A stretch of 64,000 bases of DNA from Achromobacter mucicolens. Its GTDB lineage: Bacteria; Pseudomonadota; Gammaproteobacteria; Burkholderiales; Burkholderiaceae_B. The notes beneath the pieces were generated by a model. It did no database searches. It was not told the origin of the DNA and worked only from the letters and a program-made list of their open reading frames with translations. A program made the translations under genes and the position numbers. Shown here in pieces: positions 17,492 through 25,066 of the stretch. Every line of letters starts with the position of its first letter. The stretch's first letter is position 1. The stretch covers positions 1 to 64,000 of the forward strand of contig NZ_CADIJP010000026.1 of the NCBI RefSeq assembly GCF_902859725.1, read 5' to 3'.

Positions 17492-19078
17492 TCAGGGCAT
17501 CGTCCGGAAACCCTCCGGCGCGGTGTCGTCGGCCGCACAGACCCTGTCGCGGCCGTGATTCTTGGCGTAATAGAGCGCCTGGTCCGCGCGCTCGAACACG
17601 GCTTCCAGGGTCGCGCCCTGGTCCGGGTAATGCGCCACACCCACGGAGATCGTGATGGAAGCGGGCAGGGGTGAGCCTTCCGCGAAGGCCAGGCGCGCGC
17701 GCAGGCGCTGCGCGATCCCGATGGCCGCCGCCATGCTGGCGCCCGGCAGCAGCATGACGAATTCCTCGCCGCCCGGCCGCGTCAGCACGTCGCCGCTGCG
17801 AGAACCCTCGCGCATGACGCCGGCCAATGCCTGCAAGGCCTGATCGCCCGCCGCGTGGCCGTAGCGATCGTTGATGCGCTTGAAGTGGTCGACGTCGATC
17901 GCCACGATGGCCACCGGCGTACCCTCGGCACCCAACAGCGCCAGCGCCTCGTCCATGCCGCGGCGGTTCAGAAGGCCCGTCAGCGTGTCGGTCGTGCTCT
18001 CTTGGCGCAGGTCGCTGAGCTTGTGGTGCATCGACGCCAGACCCGTCAGCAGCGCGCGCCGCAACTGCGCGGCCTCGAAATACCATGAGCGCACGGCGCG
18101 GATCCGGTCTGCGGAATCCGGGTCCTGCATGCGCTTGGCAATACTTGCCATCTGCCCCAACGGGCGTGCGATCCAGCGCGACAGCAGCCATATCAGGACG
18201 ACCGATAGCAGCAAGAGCGGCAGGGTGTTGCGCACCGTGGCCATCAGCAGGTCGGCCATCGGGCGCAGCGTGCTGTCCACCGGCCGCTGCGCGATGATGC
18301 TCCAGCCGGTGCTGGGAACCGGCGCAAAACCGGCCAGCATGTCGCGGCCATCGCTGTCGATGAAGCGCTGTTCCCCCGTTTCGCCGCGCCGTGCCGCGGC
18401 AAAGGTGTCGTTGTCGGGGGCGGGCTTGCCCAATTGGGCGCGGTTCGGGTGGTAGATCAGCGTGCCGTTGCGGTCGATGACATAGAGAAATGAACCATCG
18501 CGGTAGAAATGCTCGTCCAGCAATCGGTCCAGCACGTTGTCTTCGTGCAGGTAGAGCGACCCCGCGATGAATCCGAGGTAGCGGTAGTCGCGCGAAAAAA
18601 TTGGGTGGGTATAGAGGATCTGCCAACGGCCGTTGCTGGCCTTGAAAGGCTCGCTGATCGTGGGCTGGCGGACAGCGAGCGCCTGCTTGACCGCATCGCT
18701 GACCAACTGGTGTCCTTGCAATTGCGGATATGACGGCGACACGGCCAGCACCTTGCCTTGCGGTGACGCCACGAAACTTGAGTTGAAGTGGCCCATCTGC
18801 TGTTCCAGCCGCCGCGTCTCCGCCGCCATGCGCTCGGGGTGGCTTTCCATGTCGGCCAATTCGTCGGCGCTGTAGGAAAGGTAGCGATGGATGTCGTTCA
18901 GCAGCGCATTGGTGGTCAGCGCCAGCTTGGACGCATAGATGCGATTCGTGTCCATCGCATTGCGCAAGAGCAGATCGCGCTGCACCAGATAGCTGGCATG
19001 CAGGCCGCCCGCAAGCACCACAAGGACCGACAGCAGGCTGATCCACAGGATGAGACGCCGCAGGTCGACACGGAACAT
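17492..19078 (-). CDS. Membrane diguanylate cyclase with periplasmic Cache sensor
   Basis: The 528-residue protein has an N-terminal membrane helix (ILWISLLSVLVVLAGGL), a periplasmic dCache-like sensor (about residues 40-270), a second helix (LPLLLLSVVLIWLLS), a HAMP-like linker and a GGDEF domain. The active-site loop reads RPGGEEF, and the inhibitory I-site RSGD lies five residues before the loop, both intact, so it should make c-di-GMP with product inhibition. It starts 11 nt after the TetR stop on the same strand, which suggests joint transcription. Confidence 0.9.
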   Translation of the reverse strand: MFRVDLRRLILWISLLSVLVVLAGGLHASYLVQRDLLLRNAMDTNRIYASKLALTTNALLNDIHRYLSYSADELADMESHPERMAAETRRLEQQMGHFNSSFVASPQGKVLAVSPSYPQLQGHQLVSDAVKQALAVRQPTISEPFKASNGRWQILYTHPIFSRDYRYLGFIAGSLYLHEDNVLDRLLDEHFYRDGSFLYVIDRNGTLIYHPNRAQLGKPAPDNDTFAAARRGETGEQRFIDSDGRDMLAGFAPVPSTGWSIIAQRPVDSTLRPMADLLMATVRNTLPLLLLSVVLIWLLSRWIARPLGQMASIAKRMQDPDSADRIRAVRSWYFEAAQLRRALLTGLASMHHKLSDLRQESTTDTLTGLLNRRGMDEALALLGAEGTPVAIVAIDVDHFKRINDRYGHAAGDQALQALAGVMREGSRSGDVLTRPGGEEFVMLLPGASMAAAIGIAQRLRARLAFAEGSPLPASITISVGVAHYPDQGATLEAVFERADQALYYAKNHGRDRVCAADDTAPEGFRTMP

Positions 19079-19089
19079 GACGGCATCCG

Positions 19090-19737
19090 TCAGCTGCGGG
19101 CGCGGCCCGGGGGATCGCCGGAAGGCGGCGAGGCGTCGCAGGCAAGCGCGTCCCAGGCGCGCATCGCCTGCCGGGCTACCGCCTGCAATGTCTTGCGGCT
19201 GGCGCCGTCGCGGGCCTGGATCGACATGCCATGCAGCACCGTCGTGTAGAACGCGGCCAATCCCTTCAAGTCAGTCCCGGCGGGCAATTCGCCCTGCGCG
19301 GCGCCTGCGGTCAGGCGGGCAAGGATGCGGCTTTGCATCTCGCGCCGGTTGTCCCCCAGAAAATGCCCCACGCTGGCCTGGTTATCGCAACCGGCCGGCG
19401 CGCCCAGCACGATCATGCAGCCGGGAGGCAGGCCCGGCGCCGTGAAGCGCTCGGCCGAGGCAAGCAGCATTGCCTCGATGGCGTCGCGCGCAGTCGGCGC
19501 CGCAAGCAGCGCGCGCCGCGCCGAGCCGCCTTCCGTGTCGCGGTACAGCTGGACGGCTTCCCGAAAAAGGCCTTCCTTGGAACCGAATGCGCCATAGAGA
19601 CTGGGCGAGTTGATACCCATCGCTTCCGTCAGATCGGTCAGCGATGCCCCTTCATATCCCTTCGACCAGAAGACTTCCATGGCCTTTTGCAAGGCTTGGT
19701 CCCGGTCGAAGTTGCGCGGGCGCCCTCGTTCAGCCAT
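19090..19737 (-). CDS. TetR-family transcriptional regulator
   Basis: The 215-residue product has a typical TetR DNA-binding N-terminus: GRPRNFDRDQALQKAMEVFW, then ASLTDLTEAMGINSPSLYGA. The C-terminal ligand domain includes PPGCMIVLGAPAG, common in regulators sensing reactive or xenobiotic compounds. It is divergent from an SDR gene across 116 nt that holds an inverted repeat, and is followed closely by the diguanylate cyclase. Repression of the SDR is the obvious prediction. Confidence 0.9.
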   Translation of the reverse strand: MAERGRPRNFDRDQALQKAMEVFWSKGYEGASLTDLTEAMGINSPSLYGAFGSKEGLFREAVQLYRDTEGGSARRALLAAPTARDAIEAMLLASAERFTAPGLPPGCMIVLGAPAGCDNQASVGHFLGDNRREMQSRILARLTAGAAQGELPAGTDLKGLAAFYTTVLHGMSIQARDGASRKTLQAVARQAMRAWDALACDASPPSGDPPGRARS

Positions 19738-19820
19738 GCCGATGAGTTTACCCGTGCCGACTATTTTGTGTTGATCGATAAAAAATTCATTGACCAGTCG
19801 TGACGCGCCCGGCGATCATA

Positions 19821-19840
19821 TTTGTACCGATCACTACAAA
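19821..19840. promoter_or_regulatory. Candidate TetR operator
   Basis: TTTGTA and TACAAA form a perfect 6-bp inverted repeat with an 8-bp spacer, 14 nt before the SDR start and within the divergent TetR/SDR region. Confidence 0.45.
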
Positions 19841-19853
19841 ACGAGGTTTGACC

Positions 19854-20600
19854 ATGCAGAACTTGAACGGCAAAGTGGCGTTCGTCACCGGCGGCAGCCG
19901 CGGCATCGGCGCCGCCATCGTGCGTCGGCTTGCGGCCGACGGCGCGGACGTGGCCTTCACGTACGTCAGCGCGTCGTCGGCCGCGCCCGCAGAGGCGCTG
20001 GTGCAGGAGCTGAAGGCGCAGGGCCGCCGCGCCGCCGCGATCCTGGCCGATTCCGCCGACGCCGCCGCGGTCAGGGGCGCCGTGGAAACCGCCATCCGCG
20101 AACTCGGACCGGTGGATGTGCTGGTCAACAACGCCGGCATCTTCCTGGCCGGGCACATCGCGGACAACACGTTGGACGACTACGAGCGGACGATGGACAT
20201 CAACGTGCGCGCGCCTTTCGTCGCCATCCAGGCGGTTCAGGCCGCCATGCCCGATGGCGGACGCATCATCAACATCGGCAGTTGCCTGGCAGCCCGCGCC
20301 GGCAGGGCGGGCGTCGCGCTGTACGCGGCCAGCAAATCCGCACTGGTCGGCCTGACGCAAGGCCTGGCCCGCGACCTGGGTCCGCGCGGCATCACCGCAA
20401 ACGTCGTCCACCCCGGTCCCATCGACACCGATATGAACCCGGCCGACGGCGACCGCGCCGCCGACATGGTGGCGGTGCTGTCCTTGCCCCACTACGGCCA
20501 AGCGCGCGATATCGCCGGGATGGTCGCATTCTTGGCAGGACCCGAAGGCCGCTACGTCACGGGCGCGAGCCTCGCGGTGGACGGCGGCTACGCGGCTTGA
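19854..20600 (+). CDS. Short-chain dehydrogenase/reductase (SDR)
   Basis: This is a classical 248-residue NAD(P)-dependent SDR. It has the cofactor loop TGGSRGIG (near residue 13), NNAG in VDVLVNNAGIF, the catalytic Ser and YAASK (Tyr-x3-Lys), and the C-terminal VDGGYAA. Basic residues after the glycine loop are consistent with NADP preference. The ATG at 19854 starts MQNLNGKVAFVTGG; the upstream frame to 19800 is leader. It is divergent from the TetR gene and probably repressed by it. The substrate is unknown. Confidence 0.9.
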   Translation: MQNLNGKVAFVTGGSRGIGAAIVRRLAADGADVAFTYVSASSAAPAEALVQELKAQGRRAAAILADSADAAAVRGAVETAIRELGPVDVLVNNAGIFLAGHIADNTLDDYERTMDINVRAPFVAIQAVQAAMPDGGRIINIGSCLAARAGRAGVALYAASKSALVGLTQGLARDLGPRGITANVVHPGPIDTDMNPADGDRAADMVAVLSLPHYGQARDIAGMVAFLAGPEGRYVTGASLAVDGGYAA

Positions 20601-20632
20601 TCCTGTTCGTCGAAACTTTTTCGCCACCCGAC

Positions 20633-20661
20633 TTGCACAAATAAAAAAAGCCCCATATAAT
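20633..20661 (+). promoter_or_regulatory. Sigma-70 promoter of tRNA-Lys(CTT)
   Basis: A -35 TTGCAC (20633-20638), a 17-bp spacer and a perfect -10 TATAAT (20656-20661) lie 78 nt before the tRNA. Confidence 0.8.
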
Positions 20662-20738
20662 CTTTCTTCTTCGCAGCACACACATAACGAAACGCTACGG
20701 CGCACAGCGCGGCAGCAGATCAAAGTGAGTGACTCGCA

Positions 20739-20814
20739 GGGCTGTTAGCTCAGTTGGTAGAGCAGCGGACTCTTAATCCGTAGGTCGAGTGTTCGAGCCA
20801 CTCACAGCCCACCA
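20739..20814 (+). tRNA. tRNA-Lys(CTT), integration site
   Basis: A 76-nt cloverleaf with acceptor arm GGGCTGT/ACAGCCC, anticodon loop CTCTTAA (anticodon CTT) and an encoded CCA. Its 3' part from 20766 is repeated exactly at the far end of the element (48975-49030), so this tRNA is the attachment site. The integrated element restores the complete gene. Confidence 0.97.
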
Positions 20815-20821
20815 GAATTCT
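20766..20821 (+). repeat. attL: 56-bp direct repeat (tRNA 3' end)
   Basis: The block starting CGGACTCTTAATCCG and ending CCACCAGAATTCT is identical to 48975-49030. Identity ends with C against T after the block and G against A before it, which defines the crossover segment. Confidence 0.95.
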
Positions 20822-20840
20822 CTAGTAGTATCAAGCGCTT

Positions 20841-20866
20841 AGCCCACCGGAAACGGTGGGCTTTTT
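20841..20866 (+). terminator. Element-borne terminator for tRNA-Lys(CTT)
   Basis: AGCCCACCG, a GAAA tetraloop, CGGTGGGCT and TTTT. It mimics the chromosomal terminator now displaced to 49044-49073, so the tRNA keeps a terminator after integration. Confidence 0.85.
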
Positions 20867-20880
20867 GCTTTCTGGGAATT

Positions 20881-20902
20881 TTGACCGCACTTCTAACGCA
20901 CT
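20881..20902 (+). repeat. Left arm-type 22-bp repeat
   Basis: TTGACCGCACTT, then C, then TAACGCACT. It matches 48849-48870 with one mismatch in the same orientation, 60 nt inside attL. A likely integrase or excisionase arm site. Confidence 0.6.
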
Positions 20903-21062
20903 TCGGTGTTTTGGCGGACTCTGGCAGCGACCTTCGAGCGCTGTTACAGAAAAAATTTCTACCTCCATTTGCTGGTGGTTTTCGGCGAAACGGAGCCCAG
21001 CGAAGCGAGAGCCCACCCGCGTTGGCGCCTATACCTCAATCCAAAAATTGTGAGATAGGCAA

Positions 21063-22265
21063 ATGGCTAACATTCAAAAGCGCGGTGAGCACCAGTACCA
21101 GGCAGACATTCGTCGCAAAGGCTTCCCGCGGCAAACCCAAACATTCTTGACCAAAGAGGACGCTGAGCGGTGGGTGCGGAAGCACGAGGGGCAAATGGAC
21201 GAGGGCAAGTTCAGAGACCTGCGCCCTGTCGCGAGGCTGACCCTCGGCGACGCCTTGGATCGCTACATGGACGAAGTCGTGCCGACCAAGGCCGTAGGCG
21301 GGCAGCGCAACGAGCGCAATCGAATTCGACTGCTGAAGAAGCATCCACTGGCCAGGCGTGAGCTGAGCACCCTTCAGTCCTCTGACTTTGCCAAGTATCG
21401 CAATGAGCGGACCGCACAAGTAGGCAGCGCTAACACCGTGCGGCTGGAGCTGGCACTGCTCTCGCACCTGTACACGATTGGCAAGAAGGAGTGGAACTGG
21501 CCACTCGACAATCCCTTGAAGGACGTGAGGCGGCCGTCGGCGCCCGAAGGCCGTGAGCGTCGGCTTCGTGGGGATGAGGAGTCCCGGCTCCTCTCGGGAG
21601 TCAGCGTCGAGCGCGTTCGGCAACCCGTCTGGCTGGAAGCATGCATTCGACTCTCACTGGCCACGGGTTTGCGTGCCGGGGAACTGCTGACTCTCGAGTG
21701 GTCACAGGTTGATCTGAAAGGCGGCGTCATGAACCTGACAAAGGCCCGCAATGGCAGCAAGCGATCAGTGGGCTTGAACCTCGAGGCGGTACGTGTCCTT
21801 CAGAGCATTCCTCGTTTGGCCGAGAAGGTCATCAAGGGCTATCACGAGACCGGCAAGCTGGATTGCGATTTCAAGGCAGCCTGCGTTGCTGCTGGTTTGC
21901 TTGATTTGCACTTTCACGACCTTCGTCACGAAGCGGCGACTCGCTTGGCTCCGCACATGATGCCTCAGGAGCTGGCCAAGATCATGGGCTGGAAGACCTT
22001 GCAGATGGCCATGCGCTATTACAACCCTTCGCCTAGCGAATTGGCTGCCAGGGTGAGGGCTGTGGAGGCTGCGCGCAGTGGAGGGAGTACCGAGCCAGAA
22101 GCCTCGTCGGGCAAACATGTCATCGTCGCCGCTCCTTCCTCCGACTTCTACGACGGTTCGTCCGAAATGCTCGACCATTGTGCCGTCGCGACATGCGGCA
22201 ACGTAATCCGGGTCGAGTTTGCTCGACGGGGCACGGTGTCAACGCGGACAGCGCAAGCCGCCTGA
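21063..22265 (+). CDS. int: Tyrosine-recombinase integrase
   Basis: The 400-residue protein has an N-terminal arm-binding region (about 1-60), a SAM-like core-binding domain and the catalytic domain. Visible catalytic residues are Arg204 in TGLRAGELL, His285 and Arg288 in HDLRHE, and Tyr319 in MRYYNP; the second conserved histidine position reads Trp310 (MGWK), a known variation in phage-type integrases. A C-terminal extension of about 80 residues is poorly conserved. It lies directly beside attL and should catalyse integration at the tRNA-Lys(CTT) 3' end and, with the AlpA-like protein, excision. Confidence 0.94.
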   Translation: MANIQKRGEHQYQADIRRKGFPRQTQTFLTKEDAERWVRKHEGQMDEGKFRDLRPVARLTLGDALDRYMDEVVPTKAVGGQRNERNRIRLLKKHPLARRELSTLQSSDFAKYRNERTAQVGSANTVRLELALLSHLYTIGKKEWNWPLDNPLKDVRRPSAPEGRERRLRGDEESRLLSGVSVERVRQPVWLEACIRLSLATGLRAGELLTLEWSQVDLKGGVMNLTKARNGSKRSVGLNLEAVRVLQSIPRLAEKVIKGYHETGKLDCDFKAACVAAGLLDLHFHDLRHEAATRLAPHMMPQELAKIMGWKTLQMAMRYYNPSPSELAARVRAVEAARSGGSTEPEASSGKHVIVAAPSSDFYDGSSEMLDHCAVATCGNVIRVEFARRGTVSTRTAQAA

Positions 22266-22281
22266 TCGACTGTTTGGCGAT

Positions 22282-22318
22282 GAACAAAGCCCAAGCTGAT
22301 CTAGCTTGGGCTTTGTTC
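22282..22318. terminator. Perfect 16-bp hairpin after the integrase gene
   Basis: GAACAAAGCCCAAGCT (22282-22297) pairs with AGCTTGGGCTTTGTTC (22303-22318) around a 5-nt loop. It lies 17 nt after the int stop and before the convergent rep gene, so it can act on both strands. Confidence 0.75.
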
Positions 22319-22423
22319 TCGAAATTGAGAGCTGTCTACCGCGCAAGTAGAGAGCTCTCCTTCGATTAATTGACAGCGTTATCGGCCCGCGGGTCGGGCC
22401 AACACAGCCGACGCGCTGGCGAT

Positions 22424-23275
22424 TCAGATCTCTTCGTCGAGAGGGCTTTGCCGGTCTCGTTTCGAAACGAAAGCCGGCCTTTCAACGTGGATCATCGTGC
22501 CCTTCGATAGGTCAAACCTGCATTTCCAACCTGTGGCATCTGTCAATGCTTCCAAAGCGAGTTTCAGCTTTTGCGCCCAGGCAGCACCTCTCATGTTCTC
22601 GCACCCCGAAAGCCGTTGCAGTGTGGCTGAGGCGAGCGGTAGCGGAATTCTATGTGTCGAGTAGAACGTGTGTAGCCAAAGCCCCAGCGCTGAGTCTCTC
22701 AGCTTGCGTCGTTGATCCAAATTGACGAGCGTATAACCTGCTGTGTACGCAGAGAGCAGGTTGGTATCAACGCTCAAAACGATGCGTGTGGATGACCCAC
22801 TGACGGCTTCATCAAGGTTGATCAGGTTGCTCTCCCATCTGAATCCGGTGTCGTGCACGACGCTCACACGCGCAGCGGCCAAGCCTTGCAAACTCGTCCG
22901 CAGGGCCTGACGGTTCTTTCTGTCGCAGGTCTTATCCAGCCGCTTCAGCAGACCGTTGGCAGAAACGTCAATGGGAATGCGAGTTGCATTTGGTTGGTGG
23001 GTGGCCAGAAAGGCAATTCTGAGCAGCTCCATCCACAAGGTCCCTTCAGCTTGAGTTAGCTGCATGCCGCCTTGCTGAAAGATTTGATAGCCACGGACCG
23101 ATTGCAGGAGTGAGTTCTCAGTGAACGCTCGCCGATTCTTCAAATTCGCAGGCTGGCCTGCAAATATTGCTGAACGAGCCAGAACGTTTGGGATCGCTGC
23201 CCGAACATTTCCTGGTCTCAAGTTTCGAGTGAGCCAAACATCCTGCGCCCGGGGGGGATCGGGTTGATTACTCAT
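22424..23275 (-). CDS. TrfA-like plasmid replication initiator
   Basis: The 283-residue protein resembles TrfA, the iteron-binding initiator of IncP-type plasmids. The strongest region is the second winged helix, RDSALGLWLHTFYSTHRIPL followed by SATLQRLSGCENMRGA and WAQKLKLALEAL. The first half contains VRAAIPNVLARSAIF and LWMELLRIAF, also TrfA-like. Such genes in integrative elements allow replication after excision. The repeat-rich non-coding region immediately upstream (23,276-23,740) is the natural candidate origin. No strong ribosome site is seen before the ATG at 23275. Confidence 0.8.
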   Translation of the reverse strand: MSNQPDPPRAQDVWLTRNLRPGNVRAAIPNVLARSAIFAGQPANLKNRRAFTENSLLQSVRGYQIFQQGGMQLTQAEGTLWMELLRIAFLATHQPNATRIPIDVSANGLLKRLDKTCDRKNRQALRTSLQGLAAARVSVVHDTGFRWESNLINLDEAVSGSSTRIVLSVDTNLLSAYTAGYTLVNLDQRRKLRDSALGLWLHTFYSTHRIPLPLASATLQRLSGCENMRGAAWAQKLKLALEALTDATGWKCRFDLSKGTMIHVERPAFVSKRDRQSPLDEEI

Positions 23276-23392
23276 GACTCGCGAACTAAGAGTTTTATTG
23301 AGAATGTATAGCTCCGCTAGGGGGCCATGCCGCTTGCCTGACCTACGGAAATCCGAGTTTTTTTGACTGGGAGCGGCAACAGCGATGCCGCC

Positions 23393-23496
23393 GGGGGGGC
23401 GGATTGGCTCAGAGGCGGGTCAGCATGCCTACGAGCAGAGGCAAGGGGCGGAGGGGGGGGCAGACTGCCTAAGCTGGGGGGGGCAGATTGCGTCAG
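23393..23496 (+). repeat. Three G-run repeats (iteron candidates)
   Basis: Copies at 23393-23412, 23454-23473 and 23477-23496 share seven Gs, C, A/G, GA, T/C, TG and a variable end TMAG. Start-to-start spacings are 61 and 23 bp. A related G7 run lies at about 23249 inside the rep start region. Confidence 0.55.
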
Positions 23497-23582
23497 GCGA
23501 GCGGGGCTGTCCGATCTACTCGGAAAATCTCCTTGCGATTCATGCCTGTTTTCGAGAGTCAGCCACCGTCCTCGTTACTCCT

Positions 23583-23612
23583 AACTAAAAGAGTTCTTTA
23601 ACTAAAAGATTC
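23583..23612 (+). repeat. AT-rich direct repeat AACTAAAAGA
   Basis: AACTAAAAGAGTT (23583-23595) and AACTAAAAGATTC (23600-23612) are 17 bp apart; a shorter variant AACTAAGAGTT occurs at 23284, just before the rep start. AT-rich repeats beside iterons are common in origins. Confidence 0.45.
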
Positions 23613-23979
23613 ATCTCCCCTGGATGGACGATTTGCGTCAAGCGGGCGCTGTCCTATGGTGAAAGATACCTTGCTAGGTTTCGAGATGGGATGCTCGCAC
23701 TTCTGGTTAGCCGTGTAAAAAAACTGGCTTACCAGAGGGGTGCGGTGGTAGCGCAGACAATTGAGATTGGGCGTCGCTGACTATGCGGCTCAGCGCGTGT
23801 TTGATAAAGTGGCCTATCGCTGAATTCGACGATAAGTCCGGCCGGGGTAACATTCCGGGCGAGGCTTGGGAGCAGAACTGGAGTCACTCAGCATCGCTGT
23901 CCAGTTGAGCGGGATGCTTCAAAGTGAGGCGCAATTTGCAAATTGCATTTTGCGGGCGCCGTTTCGATGACTTTCCTTG

Positions 23980-24010
23980 GGCCCACGCAATGTGTGGGCT
24001 TTGCTTTTGG
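23980..24010 (+). terminator. Orphan terminator-like hairpin
   Basis: GGCCCACGCA and TGTGTGGGCT pair with one mismatch and are followed by TTGCTTTT on the plus strand. No plus-strand gene ends here, so it could end an untranslated RNA from the origin region. Confidence 0.45.
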
Positions 24011-24205
24011 ATGTCCTGCTTATTTCGGGGTCCCTGTGAAGTTGCTCCATCCATTTCGGCACACATACGGGGCTCCGAGCTCCGCAGCCAGCTAAGCTGG
24101 GAGCGATGCCTGCCAAAACGAGCGTCAACGATACTGAGCGTTATCACCCTGGACTCAAATGCGAGATAGTCCGCCGTGATGGCATGAAGACTACAGGGAC
24201 CGATA

Positions 24206-24913
24206 TTAGGGCCCAGGCTTGTTAGCCCAAAACTTGGCGCTATGGTTGTTGAGTCTGCGAGGGTAGGAATCGGTTCTCGCCATGAATTCGGATGGTATCT
24301 CCGCACCATTCCCTCGTTCTTTGAGAAACTCTGCAACAGCGCTGACTCCGAGGCGCATTAAATAATCCCATTCCCTGTGCAGGGTCTCTTGTTCTTCTTC
24401 CCTTTGTTTGGCGGCGCTCACTTTTCGCGCTTGTGGAGCCGTGAAGCCTGGCCTTAAATCTGCCTCATGTAAAAACGCTATCGAGCCATGTTGCCATGCT
24501 CCGTCAACTGACGGACGCCAACGATAGTTAACACGGACGGACAGTCGGCTGCTGAAGCTGAGGGGAGGCAATATCTGGTCTTCCACAAGGAAAGTCAGCT
24601 CATCCTTTTCCTGCTCCTCGAGGCGGGCCTTCATCTGACAGACTGCACTCTCCAAATTGCTCCCGGCGCGTCGGGCATCTGACTCGGTTTCGGCCCGCTT
24701 CTTGGAAGACTTGGCATTGGAAAGCGCGGTAAGAGCTTTCTCAAAATCGCGAAACTCTCTAGCGATATAAGGACCGCAATCTTCAAGTCCCAGGCCCCGA
24801 GGGAAATATGACCGCCGTTCGTCAAAGCACTGTCTTATGGCCTCGCGCAAAACCATTTGGTCCACCCCCTTGATGGCTTCTCGTTCACGCTGAGGAATGT
24901 TAATTATGCCCAT
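24206..24913 (-). CDS. Hypothetical protein with central coiled coil
   Basis: I do not recognise this 235-residue protein. Residues about 55-105 are rich in Glu, Lys, Arg and Ala (SKKRAETESDARRAGSNLES) and look like a coiled coil; the second half has a beta-rich stretch (RLSVRVNYRWRPSVDGAW) and a charged helix. There is no signal peptide or membrane segment. It is divergent from the AAA ATPase gene with 153 nt between them. A partner of that ATPase is possible from position only. Confidence 0.6.
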   Translation of the reverse strand: MGIINIPQREREAIKGVDQMVLREAIRQCFDERRSYFPRGLGLEDCGPYIAREFRDFEKALTALSNAKSSKKRAETESDARRAGSNLESAVCQMKARLEEQEKDELTFLVEDQILPPLSFSSRLSVRVNYRWRPSVDGAWQHGSIAFLHEADLRPGFTAPQARKVSAAKQREEEQETLHREWDYLMRLGVSAVAEFLKERGNGAEIPSEFMARTDSYPRRLNNHSAKFWANKPGP

Positions 24914-25006
24914 GCTTCACCGGTAGCTTTATTTTTGGTATCGAGTTTGCATCTGCTTTTAGCATTTAGGGGTATGCCATAGTTATGCTGGGAGCAGATC
25001 GTTTTA

Positions 25007-25014
25007 TGGTATAC
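25007..25014. promoter_or_regulatory. GGTATACC palindrome in the ATPase promoter region
   Basis: A perfect 8-bp palindrome lies 52 nt before the ATPase start. A related GGTATGCC occurs at 24970-24977. Candidate operator or part of a promoter; short. Confidence 0.3.
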
Positions 25015-25066
25015 CACTCTGCAATCTTTAGTGTGCGCATACTCAACAGCCGACAGGAGATAGGTC

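Larger units (their letters stand above)
23276..24205. other. Non-coding repeat region, candidate replication origin
   Basis: No convincing gene is present in these 930 nt. They contain three 20-bp G-run repeats, a degenerate 30-nt repeat pair (23481-23512 and 23626-23654), an AT-rich AACTAA repeat set, a 10-bp imperfect inverted repeat (23703-23712 with 23726-23735) and a terminator-like hairpin near 23990. The position next to the TrfA-like gene suggests an iteron-type origin. Confidence 0.5.

Noticed and set aside
23884-24336. 150-codon minus-strand frame
   Set aside because: Overlaps the better supported 24206-24913 gene, has no family similarity and no clear ribosome site.
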